A DNA stretch of 64,000 nucleotides. It comes from Sextonia rubra (lineage: Eukaryota > Streptophyta > Magnoliopsida > Laurales > Lauraceae). Below the pieces are notes generated by a model, which had not been told where the DNA came from, made no database searches, and saw nothing but the letters and a program-made list of their open reading frames with translations. The stretch spans positions 6,696,001 to 6,760,000 of the forward strand of contig JASUAD010000021.1 of the NCBI GenBank assembly GCA_037013555.1. Reading direction: 5' to 3'. The position numbers were made by a program, and so were the translations under genes. Positions 1 through 11,284 of this stretch are shown here, piece after piece; within the stretch, counting starts at the first letter, position 1, and every line of letters begins with the position of its first letter.

Positions 1-926
1 CCTGCAGATCGAGAGAAGTTCTAATGAGATTTTTCACTCTTTATAAATATGCTTCCCATATATAGTTTTGCACTAAGACTTTGTATTGGTATTAAACAAA
101 TGCTATGATATTTATGTCTATTTTATTCTTATGATTGTAAAGATTCAAATTTTGTAGGATATGCAGATTCAGGATATATCCCTGATCCTTATAAGAGTCG
201 ATCATAGACATGTATATTTCTTAATGGCAATGCCATCATTTTTTGGTATTTAACTAAATAGATTTTGATTAACTACTTATTCTAATCATGCCGAGATTTT
301 AACCCTCTATGAAATCAGTAGGCAATGTGTGTGGTTCAAATCTTTAACTCAACATATATATAGTCCTTGTCAATTGCCTCTTAGTACAAGTTCCCCGAGC
401 ATTATCTGCAAAGATAAGGAGGCATGTATTCAATAGATTAAAGAATGATACATCAAAGATGACAAGATGAAGCATATTATACCAAAATTCTTCTTCACTC
501 ATGAGCTTCAAAAGAATAGCAAGATTAAAGTCAAGCAAATTCGTTCAGGCAATATCCTGGCTAATCAGTTTACGACGTTTTTTGCCACAATCAATATTCT
601 AAACACGTGTATAAGAGATTGAAATGCCTAGCTATGTGAAAGGTTGTTATCATCAGGAGGAGTAGTCATCAGGTTGAGGCATCTTGAAGTATGCTACTCA
701 GGACATCTGTGCGCTGTACTCTTTTTCCTTTTCTAGGTTTTTTCCCACTGGGTTTTCCTAGTTAAGGTTTTAACGAGGCAACATTATATACGTCTAACAC
801 CAAATCAATGATCCTGTAGAACGTTGTACTCTTTTTCCTTCGCTTTGGTTTTTATCTCACTGGGTTTTTCCTTTGCAAGGTTTTAATGAGGCAACTGTCA
901 TTGAATGGTGGTCAGCCAAGGGGGAG
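1..926 (+). pseudogene. Ty1/copia pol 3' end (RNase H), decayed
   Basis: Remnant of a copia polyprotein. From about 154 the frame reads a copia RNase H block (FVGYADSGYIPDPYKSRS), interrupted by a TAG stop at 205-207. Matches continue to about 590 (ECVWFKSLTQHI, KHIIPKFFFTHEL, QIRSGNILA), a recognisable copia RNase H C-terminus, but stops and small indels show it is dead. The stretch after 590 is the 3' untranslated part and ends in the purine tract CCAAGGGGGAG (915-926) just before the LTR. The rest of the element lies left of the window. Family recognition is by motif only. Confidence 0.75.
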
Positions 927-1176
927 TATTATAAGATGTATTATCATAGGTGGATGCCCACATTGGGACCCACATGAGATAAGGGAATTACTAAGAGTTA
1001 GAGTCTTTCCCTATTAGGTTGCTTGGGGATGAAATAATCTTATTCTATAAATAAGATCCTCCTCCCCCATTACGTACACACAGATCTCATTAATAAGAGC
1101 TTCTCTCCCTTCTCTCCATTCTTCTTTTATCTCTGATTCTCCTTTAGTTTTGTAACAAAAACTTCATATCTTATCA
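927..1176 (+). mobile_element. copia 3' LTR, about 250 bp
   Basis: The LTR follows the polypurine tract directly. It begins TATTATAAGATG, where the canonical TG has become TA, and ends in ATATCTTATCA, an imperfect inverted match to its start. A TATA-like box (TCTATAAATAAG) lies near 1043-1054, as expected for U3. The neighbouring upstream coding remnant is in the same orientation. Confidence 0.6.
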
Positions 1177-1197
1177 TACCTTTTTAACCTGGATAGG

Positions 1198-1280
1198 TCC
1201 AAAAAAGGAAGTGTCCCTCACAAAAATGGTGAGGAACATATGCACATGAAAACTTCTGAAATATATATATATATATATAT
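1198..1280 (+). repeat. Half of a TA-flanked MITE plus (TA)n tract
   Basis: The sequence with AATGGTGAGGAACATATGCA matches the right terminal repeat of the complete MITE at 30831-31003 (AATGGTGAGGGACATATGCA) and, like it, runs straight into a TA repeat (1260-1280). No left arm is visible, so this is a truncated copy that abuts the copia LTR. Confidence 0.55.
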
Positions 1281-1859
1281 CTGTTGTTACCAAATGGGAT
1301 TCATGATTTACAAGAAGAGAAACTAAAAATAACGGAGCTAGAAGTAACTACATAGAAACCGACTGCATGTAAAAATAAAGTTGTGCAAACATGCACGGTA
1401 AGAAGCTCTCTCAATTAGAGCATATCGGCTGAATTGGACTGCATTTGTGACAGGTTAGGCTGCGTAGGTTTGGATCCTAATATATTCAATGGTAAGAGTG
1501 CCCAAGCCTGGTCCGGCTAGGCTACAAAATAGAGCCAAGGCTCGAATAGAAGACCTCTTGCAGATACAGAAGTAACTAAGCCAATTGGGCTACACCTTAG
1601 TGAAATGCCATAAGACCATTTTTTCTACTTTATGTGTCAATCAACTGGGGCTGAGCTTACGCTCAATGTTTTCCAGGTGGGTTGGGCTTGGGCCACTTCG
1701 TTTGGCAGGCTGCGCCTGGATATCCTGGTTTTTTCATTTAGGAATGGAGAAAACTCCATGAAACGAACAGCTAGCTAAGATTCATATAAATCACTTAGCA
1801 AAGATATGAATAATTAATAATCCTGTAATACAAAAAATTGAAAGTTGAAACTAGGCCAG
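1281..1859. other. Intergenic, nothing recognised
   Basis: No coding pattern, terminal repeats or RNA gene could be recognised in this stretch. Confidence 0.4.
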
Positions 1860-2540
1860 AGATAGTGTGGGTGCAACCCACGCCCACGCACTCACACGCC
1901 CTTCCGGAATCGGTGATATGCTGACCCCATGCCTTCCCCACAAACAATCCTGTAATACCTTCGGCGGCTGCACTCCTCTTAGCATTCAAGCGAACATAGT
2001 AGATGCGATTTCCGTTACAACCATTTTGGCCTCCACAAAACGAAATTGAAGTGGTCCGAGTCAAGAAGAGCGTCGTGTCACCCAAGTTTTCCACTTTCAC
2101 CCACTCCATCTCAATCAAGTCCACTTGAAAAGCATCACAAAAGGGGCCATGGCCGTCATCCTCCATGAATCTAACCATCAATACCTCTCCCCGAGATTCC
2201 GCCAAAGCAAACTTATGATATCTTTAAAACGGGCTGTTATCTGTAAATTTCATTTCCATTTTCAGTGTGGTATCCGGAAATAGAGGATCGACAGCTAAGA
2301 GACCCCGTCCTGATACAAAGCATGCAGCTTTCTTTGATAGAAGACAGTGTTAGAGAAAACATTTCCCTTCCATCGATGTGCATGAAACACTACCTCAGAC
2401 CGTCGATACTGTAGGAATCTACTGTTGTCTTCTCCTTCTTCTATGACGAAGAGAACGCCATCTGGGTCATCTGGAGTTGAAGAAAATGTCATGTCCCCAT
2501 AATTGAAACTGGGGTTAAACGTGAGATCATGGGTGAGATC
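1860..2540 (-). pseudogene. DUF295 / F-box-KIB1-like protein, C-terminal fragment
   Basis: Read on the - strand, about 2530-2295 gives DLTFNPSFNYGDMTFSS and then a VLFVIEE block. After a frameshift near 2295 it continues as LLAVDPLFPDTTLKME, a TAA stop, then EVLMVRFME, MEWVKVENLGDTTLFL and a GNRIYYV tail. This order is typical of the C-terminal domain (DUF295) of plant F-box/KIB1-type proteins, in which the central WVKVENLGDTTLFL-like block is conserved. The N-terminal F-box is not visible. With one frameshift, one internal stop and no start, it is a broken gene fragment. F-box DUF295 genes form large, quickly decaying families, so this is unremarkable. Confidence 0.65.
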
Positions 2541-2578
2541 ATGGGCTAATTAAAATTTTCGGATAAAACAATACATGC

Positions 2579-3786
2579 CTGTTGACATGTAAAAAAGTTT
2601 AAAAGAAATCCACAAGCAATTCAACAAGTCAAAAGTCAGGTCAAAGTTCAAACATGATCTAAATAAAGCACAAATAGCTCAAGGACAAAGCCTAAAAAAG
2701 ACATCTTGAAGTTTGCAAATAAGTCAAAACACTTCAAAAAATGAAAAAAATATACATTGGCCGACTGAACAAGACAGTAACTGAATGTACACTGGCTAAA
2801 TGAACAAGTCAGTGGCCGAATGTATACTGGCTGAATAAACAAGTCAGTGGCCAAGAATACAATGGCTGACAGAGGAAAGGAAAGGGACTGACCAACCATT
2901 GTAAATTCTGACAGCTCATCGAATAGCCGATCCAAATTTATTCAAATCATTCTAAGCAGTCTCCTAAATGATTGACTGTGGGAAGCTAGCTGACCATACA
3001 AATCCATGGTTGGCTACCCTCCTGCAAATTAAATTTTGCTCAATCTTTTCCTTGCCATAGATAACTGGAGAAGACTTTGGGAGGCTATAAATATCCCCTA
3101 TTAGGCACCCATTCCAACACAACAACACACCAGACATGAACAATTTGAAATCTCGACCTTCGAAGCACAAGACTCCTTCAGGTTTCCTTCAACAGGTTCT
3201 GATTCTTCGACTTCTTTGAGCTCTAACTTTGACTTCAACTTCAAGATACATGATCTTCGAAGCACAAGATATTCTTTGTTTCCTTCACTTAGGATTTGAA
3301 GGTGATACGGGTATAACTTTGGCCAACTTGATAGTATAACGTGATAAGCAAATTATGAGGGCAATCATGACTCGATTCTAACTCCCCTTGGAACTCTATA
3401 TCCAAGAAAAATGGCCAATATGTTTACGAAAATTGCTCGATCAACTTAAGCACGAAAAAGGCGGCACACATTCGATATACTTTGGAGTGACCCTCCTTTT
3501 TTTATTTTCTTCATTTATTCAGAATTTCTCATGTATTTTGTAATTCCCTTAAAATGTTGATCATTTGAGGCCGAGCGCGCGCAGGGGGGGCGCTATGCTA
3601 AAAAAATACATGTAAACAACCAATACTTACAAGGTTAAAATATAAAAGAACCCACAAAAAATAAAACTCAGAATTGAAAAGGTCGACATTTTTTTCTTTC
3701 TCTCCAGTGTCTTTTTCTCTTTCATCGAAAAGAGAGAGTTAGGATGCGTTTTGCACACCTTGATTTTTCTCACATTTCGGGTGAAC
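2579..3786 (+). mobile_element. Ty3/gypsy LTR (Tat/Ogre-like), borders approximate
   Basis: This region is read as an LTR because it carries a TATA box (TATAAATA at 3086-3093), is followed about 30 bp later by a C/A-rich leader typical of an R start, and stops just before a primer-binding-like sequence (TTGGCACCATCTGTGGGAA, 3795-3813). That sequence resembles the TTGGCGCCGTCTGTGGGAA signature that follows plant Tat-type 5' LTRs. The left border (TGTTGACATG) is a guess. No gag or pol follows in this orientation, so it is an orphan 5' end. No second LTR copy was found. Confidence 0.4.
2754..2870. repeat. 35-bp tandem repeat, about 3.3 copies
   Basis: Units start at 2754, 2789 and 2824 with a partial unit at 2859. 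Each contains ACTGGCTNAATNAACAAGTC-like sequence. It lies in what would be the U3 part of the gypsy LTR, about 220 bp upstream of its TATA box, a usual place for enhancer-like repeats. Confidence 0.8.
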
Positions 3787-3900
3787 AGAAAATATTGGCA
3801 CCATCTGTGGGAAAGATATAGTTGGGATACATTTTGCACGCCTCGATTTTCCCCCTTTTGGGTGAACAGAAAAGATTAGCATTGTTTATGGGAAGATTAC
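3739..3900. repeat. 83-bp tandem duplication covering an LTR end and primer site
   Basis: TTAGGATGCGTTTTGCACAC at 3739 is repeated as TTGGGATACATTTTGCACGC at 3822. Each copy ends with a primer-site-like stretch (TTGGCACCATCTGTGGGAAAG at about 3795 and TTAGCATTGTTTATGGGAAG at 3876). The copies have diverged clearly. Confidence 0.7.
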
Positions 3901-4078
3901 AAGCCAATTAAAAGTTCTAGTTTGATAAATACTAAAAAACACTCAACGTAAGAATTCTTCATGGAGAGTAGCCGACCCATGCATGGATTGTCTACCCTTC
4001 CAGAAACAAAATGGGATCTTCTTGGGTTTTGCAAATTTTGATGCAATCTGCATAGGTGGCTATGAACCACGTTAAGAT

Positions 4079-4394
4079 CTGACCAAGCTGCGTGGTGAAT
4101 ATTGATTCGTTGTAGTCCTTGGACAGAGAAGGTCCATTGGGCTAGTTGAAACTGGTTGCACTAAATGTTGCGCTTCAAATAAACTATGCTAGATAAAACC
4201 TTTCTCTCCCCCTTGGGACCAATCCTTTCCCATCGAATGATGTAAAGGGGCTTGGGGAAAGAGAAAAGAAGATGTGATATTATAAGTCTGTCTAAGCTAT
4301 GTGGTGAACACTGATTCGCCTGAGTCCTTGGAACAGACAGAGTCCACATGCCTAGTTCAAAACCGATTGTGCTAAATATTTGTACTTTGATTGA
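4079..4394. repeat. Direct repeat pair, about 105 bp each, offset 209 bp
   Basis: The block starting at 4079 (GACCAAGCTGCGTGGTGAAT) recurs at about 4288 (GTCTAAGCTATGTGGTGAAC). Both continue through GATTCG, AGTCCTTGGA and GTGCTAAAT-like text. The second copy ends where the following LTR begins. The intervening sequence is unrelated. Function unknown. Confidence 0.7.
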
Positions 4395-6178
4395 TGTTAA
4401 GTTCATGAATATGTATCATTTATGGATCATTTTAGATTGGATTAGGGACTTGTTAGGTTATATGCATCATTATTCATTCAATTTTATTATTTCATGTATT
4501 TTCACATAGAAATTGAAATTTGCACCATTTTTTTATATTTTATGCATTAATTAATAATGTTTGGGATTTTTCTCCGAAGAATCCCAGTTGGAGTAGAACT
4601 TTGTCCGAATGGGCTTTAGTTTAATGTAGGCTCTTTAGTATTTGATGGATTTAATTAGAATGTATAGAAAAGTGTAGGACCCATAACACCCTAAGAAAGT
4701 CTATGTATTGAATCACAAAGAAGCTGTGCACCACATGTAGTCCCACACATCCCTTTGGGATGTCCCACACTCTCTCCCCCCTCATCCATAAAATTCCAAA
4801 AGACTCTAGATTATTCTATTATCTCTATCTTTCCCAGTTTCATCTAGATTTGAAGATAAGAAGAACACAAGGAGAATGAGTTGGAATAAACTTGCAAAAA
4901 TCAGAAAATAGAGTCTAGAAGAGGATGCCACGTTGCTTGGATGCTTCATCCCTTGTTTTTCTCTCTATGCGATGTCCAAAATACTATATGGGCATTATCT
5001 CCAATGTATGGAAGAGTTTTGAAGACTTCTGTGGGCCCTTTCACATGCCATTGTATACTATTGCAAGTGGGCCCCACTATCTTTAATTTTTTGCCCAATT
5101 TCAAGGAAGGAATTGAAAACAAGACTCCTAGTTATCTTATCCTTATCAATCTCGGAGTCCAAGAAGAAAAAATCATTTGAAGAAAAGTCCTTTTACAAGA
5201 AGAAAGTCAACCCCGTTTTTCTTAAGATAGCTTAAATTAAAATGGGCATATCTCTTAAAATCGTAGGTCCAATAGACACAATCTTGATACTGTTAGAAAG
5301 CTTATTTAGAGTAGATATCTTAGAGCTTAAGATCATATAATTTGGATCTAAAATGATCAAGCTATGGCCTCAAGAATTTGGATGTAATTTTTCTACTTGG
5401 GAATAACTATTTATTATCTAAAGTGAGCCCAAGTCTTTTCAAATTTTAATTCAAGAAGTGTGTGTGTGCAAAGAAAACCAAGAATGCAAATTCATTTAGA
5501 AGATTCCCTCAACCTTATATCATCTAAGCTTGGAGATCAAGAAAGAAATATTTCTCAAATAGATGGAGTTCTATCTCTTCACAGAGTCTAAGATAAAGCA
5601 ACAATAGACTTCAAAAACCATAAATAGATCCTTTATAAACTTCCAAAAGGTTATTCCACACCACCTTGGACGTTCTCTCGCTTCTCCCCTCTCTTCTCTC
5701 TCTATTTTTTATATTTTCTGAATTATTTTTCAGTATTCTGGAGTCCTCTTTCAGAATTTAGGCTTAGGAGAGAAATTTAAGAGATTTTATTATATTATCT
5801 GGAGATTTTAATGAAGAAGTTCAGAATTTCTTTTATCACAAAGGAGTAGTCTTTTTTTATTAGAGCATACAGATGAAGCTAAATATTTTGATGCTCTAAT
5901 TTATATTTGTTATTTTGCTCTTTTCTGATTGTCTCTTTTTAATGTTCTTTTAAAAGATAATAATAGATCTATCTTCATGCCAAAGGTAAACCTCTAATTT
6001 ATATTTGTAATGAATAATTTTGATCATTTATGCTTACTTTGATAGATTATGCTTAGATTTGTAGTTATAGTTGATAGTTTATGCTTAGTTTGATATGGGA
6101 TGCTCAGGATGTCCATAGTTTTATGAGGTGAAGGAGGTCTTGGGTATTGATTTTATTTTTCTTAATTAAAAATAGATT
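4395..6178 (+). mobile_element. Athila-like gypsy LTR, + orientation
   Basis: The left end TGTTAAGTTCATGAA is shared with the - strand LTR starting at 16253. The two copies also share TTTCATGCATT-type text and the block GAGGTGAAGGAGGTCTTGGG near the right end (about 6127-6146 here, 14675-14694 reversed there). This makes them members of one LTR family in inverted orientation. The right border is set where similarity to the other copy stops, just before a PPR gene fragment. No primer site survives on this side. Confidence 0.55.
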
Positions 6179-6190
6179 TCATGCATTGTT

Positions 6191-6516
6191 GACTTGCTAC
6201 CTAGAGCTGGACTAGTAGAAGAAGTAGAGAAGTTTGTTAATGAGATGCCCTTCACTTTGGAAAACCATACTTGGTGCATGTAGCAAACACTAAAATGTTG
6301 AGATTGGAGGACGGATAGCTGAAATTCTCCTAGAACTTGAACCAAATGAAGCCATTACTTATGTTCTCCTCAGTAACATTTATGCAAACTGTGGCACATA
6401 GGTAGAAGCTGAGAGTGTTAGGAATTTGATGGTAGAGAGAAGAATAGAAAAGGACATCGTTGTCAATTGGATTGAGATCAAAAGAGAGATGCATGTCTTT
6501 GGTGTCGAAGAACAAA
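6191..6516 (+). pseudogene. PPR protein C-terminal fragment (PLS class, E-type end)
   Basis: Translations in two frames give DLLPRAGLVEEVEKFVNEMP, then EILLELEPNEAITYVLLSNI, then YANCG, a stop, VEAESVRNLMVERRIEKD, and VVNWIEIKREMHVFGVEEQ. This is the usual order at the end of plant pentatricopeptide-repeat proteins (the last PPR motif, the E motif with ITYVLLSNIYA, then WIEIK..MHVF). Such proteins act in RNA editing or processing in organelles. Only the end of the gene is present, with a frameshift and at least one stop. It lies between an Athila-like LTR and reversed pol sequence, so it is either a captured host fragment or what remains of a gene struck by the element. Confidence 0.75.
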
Positions 6517-6714
6517 TCTTTATCTTGATTAGTCCAATGGTTATGAATGCTACCAATTGCAAGGTAATTTGTTATGCTTATGACCTATGGGGATTGGGCC
6601 AGTGCAAAAAGGTGTTAATTTGGGAAACTGTCCTGGATTGGTGTTGGCTTAACAGGGTCAGAAATGACAAGCCTAGAAAGGTGATTAGCTAAAACAGTTT
6701 CTACTCCCCTTTTA
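6517..6714. other. Spacer, nothing recognised
   Basis: Short AT-rich linker between the PPR fragment and the reversed pol fragment. No feature recognised. Confidence 0.4.
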
Positions 6715-7142
6715 TTCTTATTTTATAAGTCAAGTTTTTGGAGTAGGAGGATCCATCGGATTAATCTAGGCTTAGCATCTTTCTTTGAAAAGAGGTACTT
6801 AAGCACAAAATGATCAATAAATACTACAATCTTGGATCTATCAAGTAGGAACGAAACTTGTAAAGTGCAAAGACCATTGCTAATAATTCTTTTTCAGTGG
6901 TTGAATAATTAATATGTACACTATTCAAGCTCTTACTTGCATAATAAATTACATAAGGCTTTTCATCCTTACGTTGCCCTAAAACAGGTACAATCGTATA
7001 ATGGCTGGCATCACACATGATCTCAAAAGATAAAGTCCAATCAGGAGGTTGCATGATTGGTGCAAACATCAGCATGCTCTTCAATTTATTGAATGATTCT
7101 TGGCATGCCTTAGTCCATTCAAATTCTGCCTCCTTGGAAAGT
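6715..7142 (-). pseudogene. Athila/Tat-type gypsy RT end and RNase H fragment
   Basis: On the - strand the sequence encodes the end of gypsy reverse transcriptase (EAEFEWTKACQESFNKL) and the RNase H start (APIMQPPDWTLSFEIMCDAS, YVIYYASKSLN, STTEKELLAMVFALYKFRSY). After a stop near 6824 a different frame gives KIVVFIDHFVLKYLFSKKDA and KPRLIRWILLLQ. The wording is characteristic of the Athila/Tat lineage. It is oriented opposite to the integrase that follows at 7174, whereas in an intact element RT-RNase H and integrase are collinear. Confidence 0.75.
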
Positions 7143-7173
7143 AGGTTATGAAAGGTTAAACACTTTTTACAGA

Positions 7174-8390
7174 GAAGTTAAACACTTTTTCTGGGATGAT
7201 CCATATTTGTTTAAATATTGTCTAGACCAAATCATATGGAGATGTGCACCAGACAATGAGATTCCTAGTGTCATCTCCTTTTATCATTCACAAGCTTGTG
7301 GGGGCCATTTTTCCGCAAAAAAGACGTCATGCAAAATCTTACAATGCGGTTTTTGCTAGCCCACAATGTTTAAGGATGTTCATGATTCCGCAGGACTTGT
7401 GAACGCTGCCAAAAATTGGGTAATATCTCAAGAAGAAACATGAGCCCATTGAACCCAATTTTGGTAGTTGAACTTTTCAATGTTTGGGCCATAGACTTTA
7501 TGGGACCATTTCCTCTCAGTTTTGGTTTTATTTATATTCTGGTTGTTGTTGATTATGTCTTGAAGTAGAGCCATGCTATTCCATACTGGAATAATGATAC
7601 CAAAATAGTTTAGAGATCTTTAAAGAAGAATGTGTTTTCACAATTTAGAACCCCTCATGCCATCATAAGTGATGGGGGCTCGCGCTTTTGTAATAGAAAT
7701 TTTGAGGCCCTAATGAAGCAGTATGGAATAATTCGTAAGGTGGGCACCTCTTATCACCCGTAGACCAATGGGCAAGTAGAGAATTCAAATCATGAAATCA
7801 AATAAAATTCTAGAGACCACAGTAAATCCGAATCGTAAAGATTGGTCTAACCGACTGAATGATGCATTGTGGGCTTATCGGACAGCATTTAAAACTCCAA
7901 TCAGAATGTCTCCTTACCAGTTGATTTATGGGTAAACTTGTCACATTTCAGTGGAACTTGAGCATAAAGCTTATTGGGCTACTAAACGATTCAACTTTGA
8001 TATGGATAAAGCTGGATCTAAGAAGAAACTTCAAATGAATGAATTGGAAGAGTTGTGCAAGGATGCCTACGTAAATTCCAAAATTTACAAAGAGAGGACA
8101 AAGGTTTTCCATGACAATCACATCCTCAAGAAAAATTTTCACCCTAAGCAGAAAGTCCTCCTTTATAATTCCCAACTTCGCTTTTTCCAGGCAAGCTCAG
8201 CTCTTGATGGACAGGCCTCTACATTATTAAGCAAGTGTTTCCCTACGCTGCTATCGAAATCTCTAATTCCAAGAATGGTCAGACATTCAAAGTAAATGGC
8301 TAATGATTGAAACCATTCTTGGAGATTGCACCAGCTGATGAGGAAGAAATTCCTCTTGATGATCCTATCTGCAAGATTGATTGGCCCTAG
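7174..8390 (+). pseudogene. Athila-type gypsy integrase, frameshifted
   Basis: Starts with VKHFFWDDPYLFKYCLDQII and the zinc-binding region (SFYHSQACGGHFSAKKTS), then the catalytic core (WAIDFMGPFPLSFG, AIISDGGSRFCNRNFEALMK, KVGTSYHP, TNGQVE) and the C-terminal part (NRKDWSNRLNDALWAYRTAF, MSPYQLIYG, VELEHKAYWATKRFNFDMDK, LLYNSQLRFF). It ends EIPLDDPICKIDWP and TAG at 8388-8390. The acidic core positions can be placed in DFMGP and ISDGGS. Several frameshifts and stops break it into pieces; the longest open piece is 7951-8295. It matches the Athila lineage closely in motif order. Reverse transcriptase is missing on this strand. Confidence 0.8.
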
Positions 8391-9322
8391 ATCTGACAGA
8401 GGCTTTTGCTGTGTATATTTAGTAGTCTAGGTTTTCTTTTGTTATTTTTGTTGTTTTGTCTTATTTTGGACATGGAGTAGCGTGGACAAATTTTCAAGTT
8501 ACTTCATCTCTTACCCTCACTTACATTTATGTTCCTCATGTTGATTGTTTACTATTTGCATTGCATTCTTGCATTCATACAACAAGGACAATGTATATCT
8601 TAGGCTGAGGGGTGGGAACAAGTATGCTTGTCCAATGTTAGACAAAAATTTTTCAATTTTTCTTCTATTTTTGTCTTTTTAGGCAATTTCTCATAAGAAA
8701 AAAGTTTTCAAAAGAATTAAGACTATTTTGAGGATATCTAGAAATCTAGAATTTTCAAAATTTTTTGGAAGTAAAAAAGAAAATTTACTTTTTCTAAAGG
8801 AGGAAACCAATTGGAAGACTACCAAAAATTGTTTTTCACATATACACATATACATATTTGAAGTCTTGGATAGAAAATTATAATGCTATTTTTCAAATTT
8901 TTTTTGAGAGAATTTAAGATGAGAACCTGAGGTTTAGGTCATAAATATTTTTATTTCCTGGTTCAGTATTGTGTAAACCCAAGTGAATTATTTTAGGTGA
9001 ATTGGAAGGGGCTACCTTTTGTTCGGTGATCAATATTATTCTCCATATTAGTGATTCTAAAAAAAATTAAAAAAACTAAACAAATAAAAAAAAGAGAATT
9101 TTGTGGGTATATTCATTGCAAACCCTCATAAAGCACAACTCGTCCATTAGGGGGACCTAGTGGTTTAAGGACTTGTTACGCTAAATGTAGTCGAGAGTGC
9201 TAGCGAAAGTGGCGTTGCAATCATTTTCATTTTCATTACATTAGTTTAAAATAAGTCATGATGAGAGCCTCACATTCGGTTCGCGGCTTTTGCGAGGGAC
9301 TAGCAAAACACTGGTTAGAGTG
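8391..9322 (+). other. Athila 3' untranslated region with purine-rich stretches
   Basis: Non-coding, T-rich after the integrase stop. A GAGGGGTGGGAA purine stretch near 8608-8619 resembles the GGGGGTG motif found shortly after integrase in Athila elements. Text near 9275-9322 (TTTTGCGAGGGACTAGCAAA) is the stretch before the 3' LTR. Confidence 0.5.
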
Positions 9323-11284
9323 TGCGATGAGTCCTTAAAAATACACATTTTCAGTGTTATTTTAGAAAATTTTAAGGACTTATCAAGTGAAGAAAACCTC
9401 ATTTAATATGATATCATGTTCTTATGTATTTTTAATTCATTGTAGTGTTTTCTTTAACAATTTGCTCAGAAATCATCATTTTTGCATAAATTCATGAAAC
9501 TCGGCATTTTTGAATTTCTTTTGGAAAATTTTGTAAAAATTTATCTCCTCATGAAATGAATCGAATTTATATCATCATTTGTTAATTCAAGTAAAATCAT
9601 GCACAATAATGTCATTCATTCATTTCATGAGAGATGGGCCTACATTAGTATAATTGTGACTTTTAGTGAAAATTATTATTCATGAAATGTCATTATTATA
9701 GGAAAATTGGAGAAAAGAAACATGGGAGGCCAAGTTACTTTGGTGGAAGACTAGTATGGGAAATGGAAGAGTTTTTAATGAAATGAAGAATAGGAAATGC
9801 CATGGAGAATTCGGTGGTACACATGACATGGGTGAAGTATGACCACTTGAATGGAAATGGATTCAGAGAAAAAAAAAAAAAAAAACAGAAAGAAAGAAAG
9901 AAAGAAAGAAAAACCCATCTTGGTATGGCACAACCACTGTTGTTGACACCCATTAGGAAATTCTTTCCAACAAATTCTCCCTTCCAACAAAATACAAGAA
10001 AAAAGAGGAGGACAATTAATGAATGGAGGAAAAAAAGTCTACATGAAGTTAACTGAGGATAGAAAAGAGGCACAAATGACGAGGACTAACAACTCAGCCA
10101 TCAAGCATGTTGCACGCCCCTCATGTGATGGTGGGTCCCACCCCATGTGAAATGAAGAAAAAAAGAGAAGATCATGGATGCAGATTTTTCAACAATGGTG
10201 GGCCTTCATCTCCTATAAGTTGAAGCAAAGGGGACGTTCAAGCTCTTCATGTAGAGAATCACCCACTTCTCCCTCTAGTTCATTCCATCTCTTCCTCTCT
10301 TGTGCCCCCCATCTCAATTCACCAAGGGGACTTTTATCAAAAGTCACACCACCATCTTTGTGTTTTCAACTAGGAAGAGGGATTCTCAATCATCATAGTA
10401 TGTATTGTAGATGATTTTTATTTTCAATCTTTTGTACTTAATCACATACTAGTTTTAATGAAAATTTTTTCTTTTAATTTTTATTCTTGATCTTAGTGTT
10501 TCTTAATATTAGTTTTGTAATCCATTCAATAGGGTTAGTTTTACTTTTGGTTAAATTTTTGAAAAGATTTGGAAGTACTACTAACAACCCACCTTAGTGT
10601 CCTCACAATATACCTTGTTTTCTACAAATACATGGAATTTTTGGAGGCAATGCAAGGTGAAAAAGAAGAGAGTTGGGAGAAAAAGGATTAGACTCTAAAT
10701 TTGAAAATTATTTATTCAGAAGTTGAGCTTTGTCATTTTCAACTTTGATTAACAACCCAAGTTGAAGAATGAGACCCTTGGTTTGCATTTCTAAGTTTTT
10801 GGGCCCAAGGTTGAGAGTGAAATTTAGAAGGGCAACTCACCACTTTTGATTTTTAGTTCACCACCTTTGAATTTAAGTTTTACCATTTTTAAGTTTTACT
10901 GCACTGCACTTTTAAAATCTGTACTTTTATTTGTGCACACCTTATGTTTATATCCCTGCACAGTTTTGCTAAGTGTTGTTTACTGTTGAGAGTTGCATAG
11001 GTTTTTACATTCTCTTATTCTTAGGGACATTTTTACAGGTTTTTATAATGTTGATTACAAAAATCAACTTCTCAAATCTGAATGTTAAGTGATTTAATTG
11101 TGAAAACAGTCCACAATTAAGATTGAATTTGAACATGTTTTTGCTGAAATTGCATACAAATTCCTGCCCACCATCAAGTGTTAAGTGAACATTTCTGAAA
11201 TCTGAAAATCAAATCTAAACCTCACCTTGAAACAGTTCATATTTCAGTTGGAAAGAGAATCGGAATTTGATTAAAAAAAAAAAA

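Noticed and set aside
9802..10056. Lys-rich frame near 9.9 kb
   Set aside because: Arises from poly-A and GAAA repeats within the Athila LTR.
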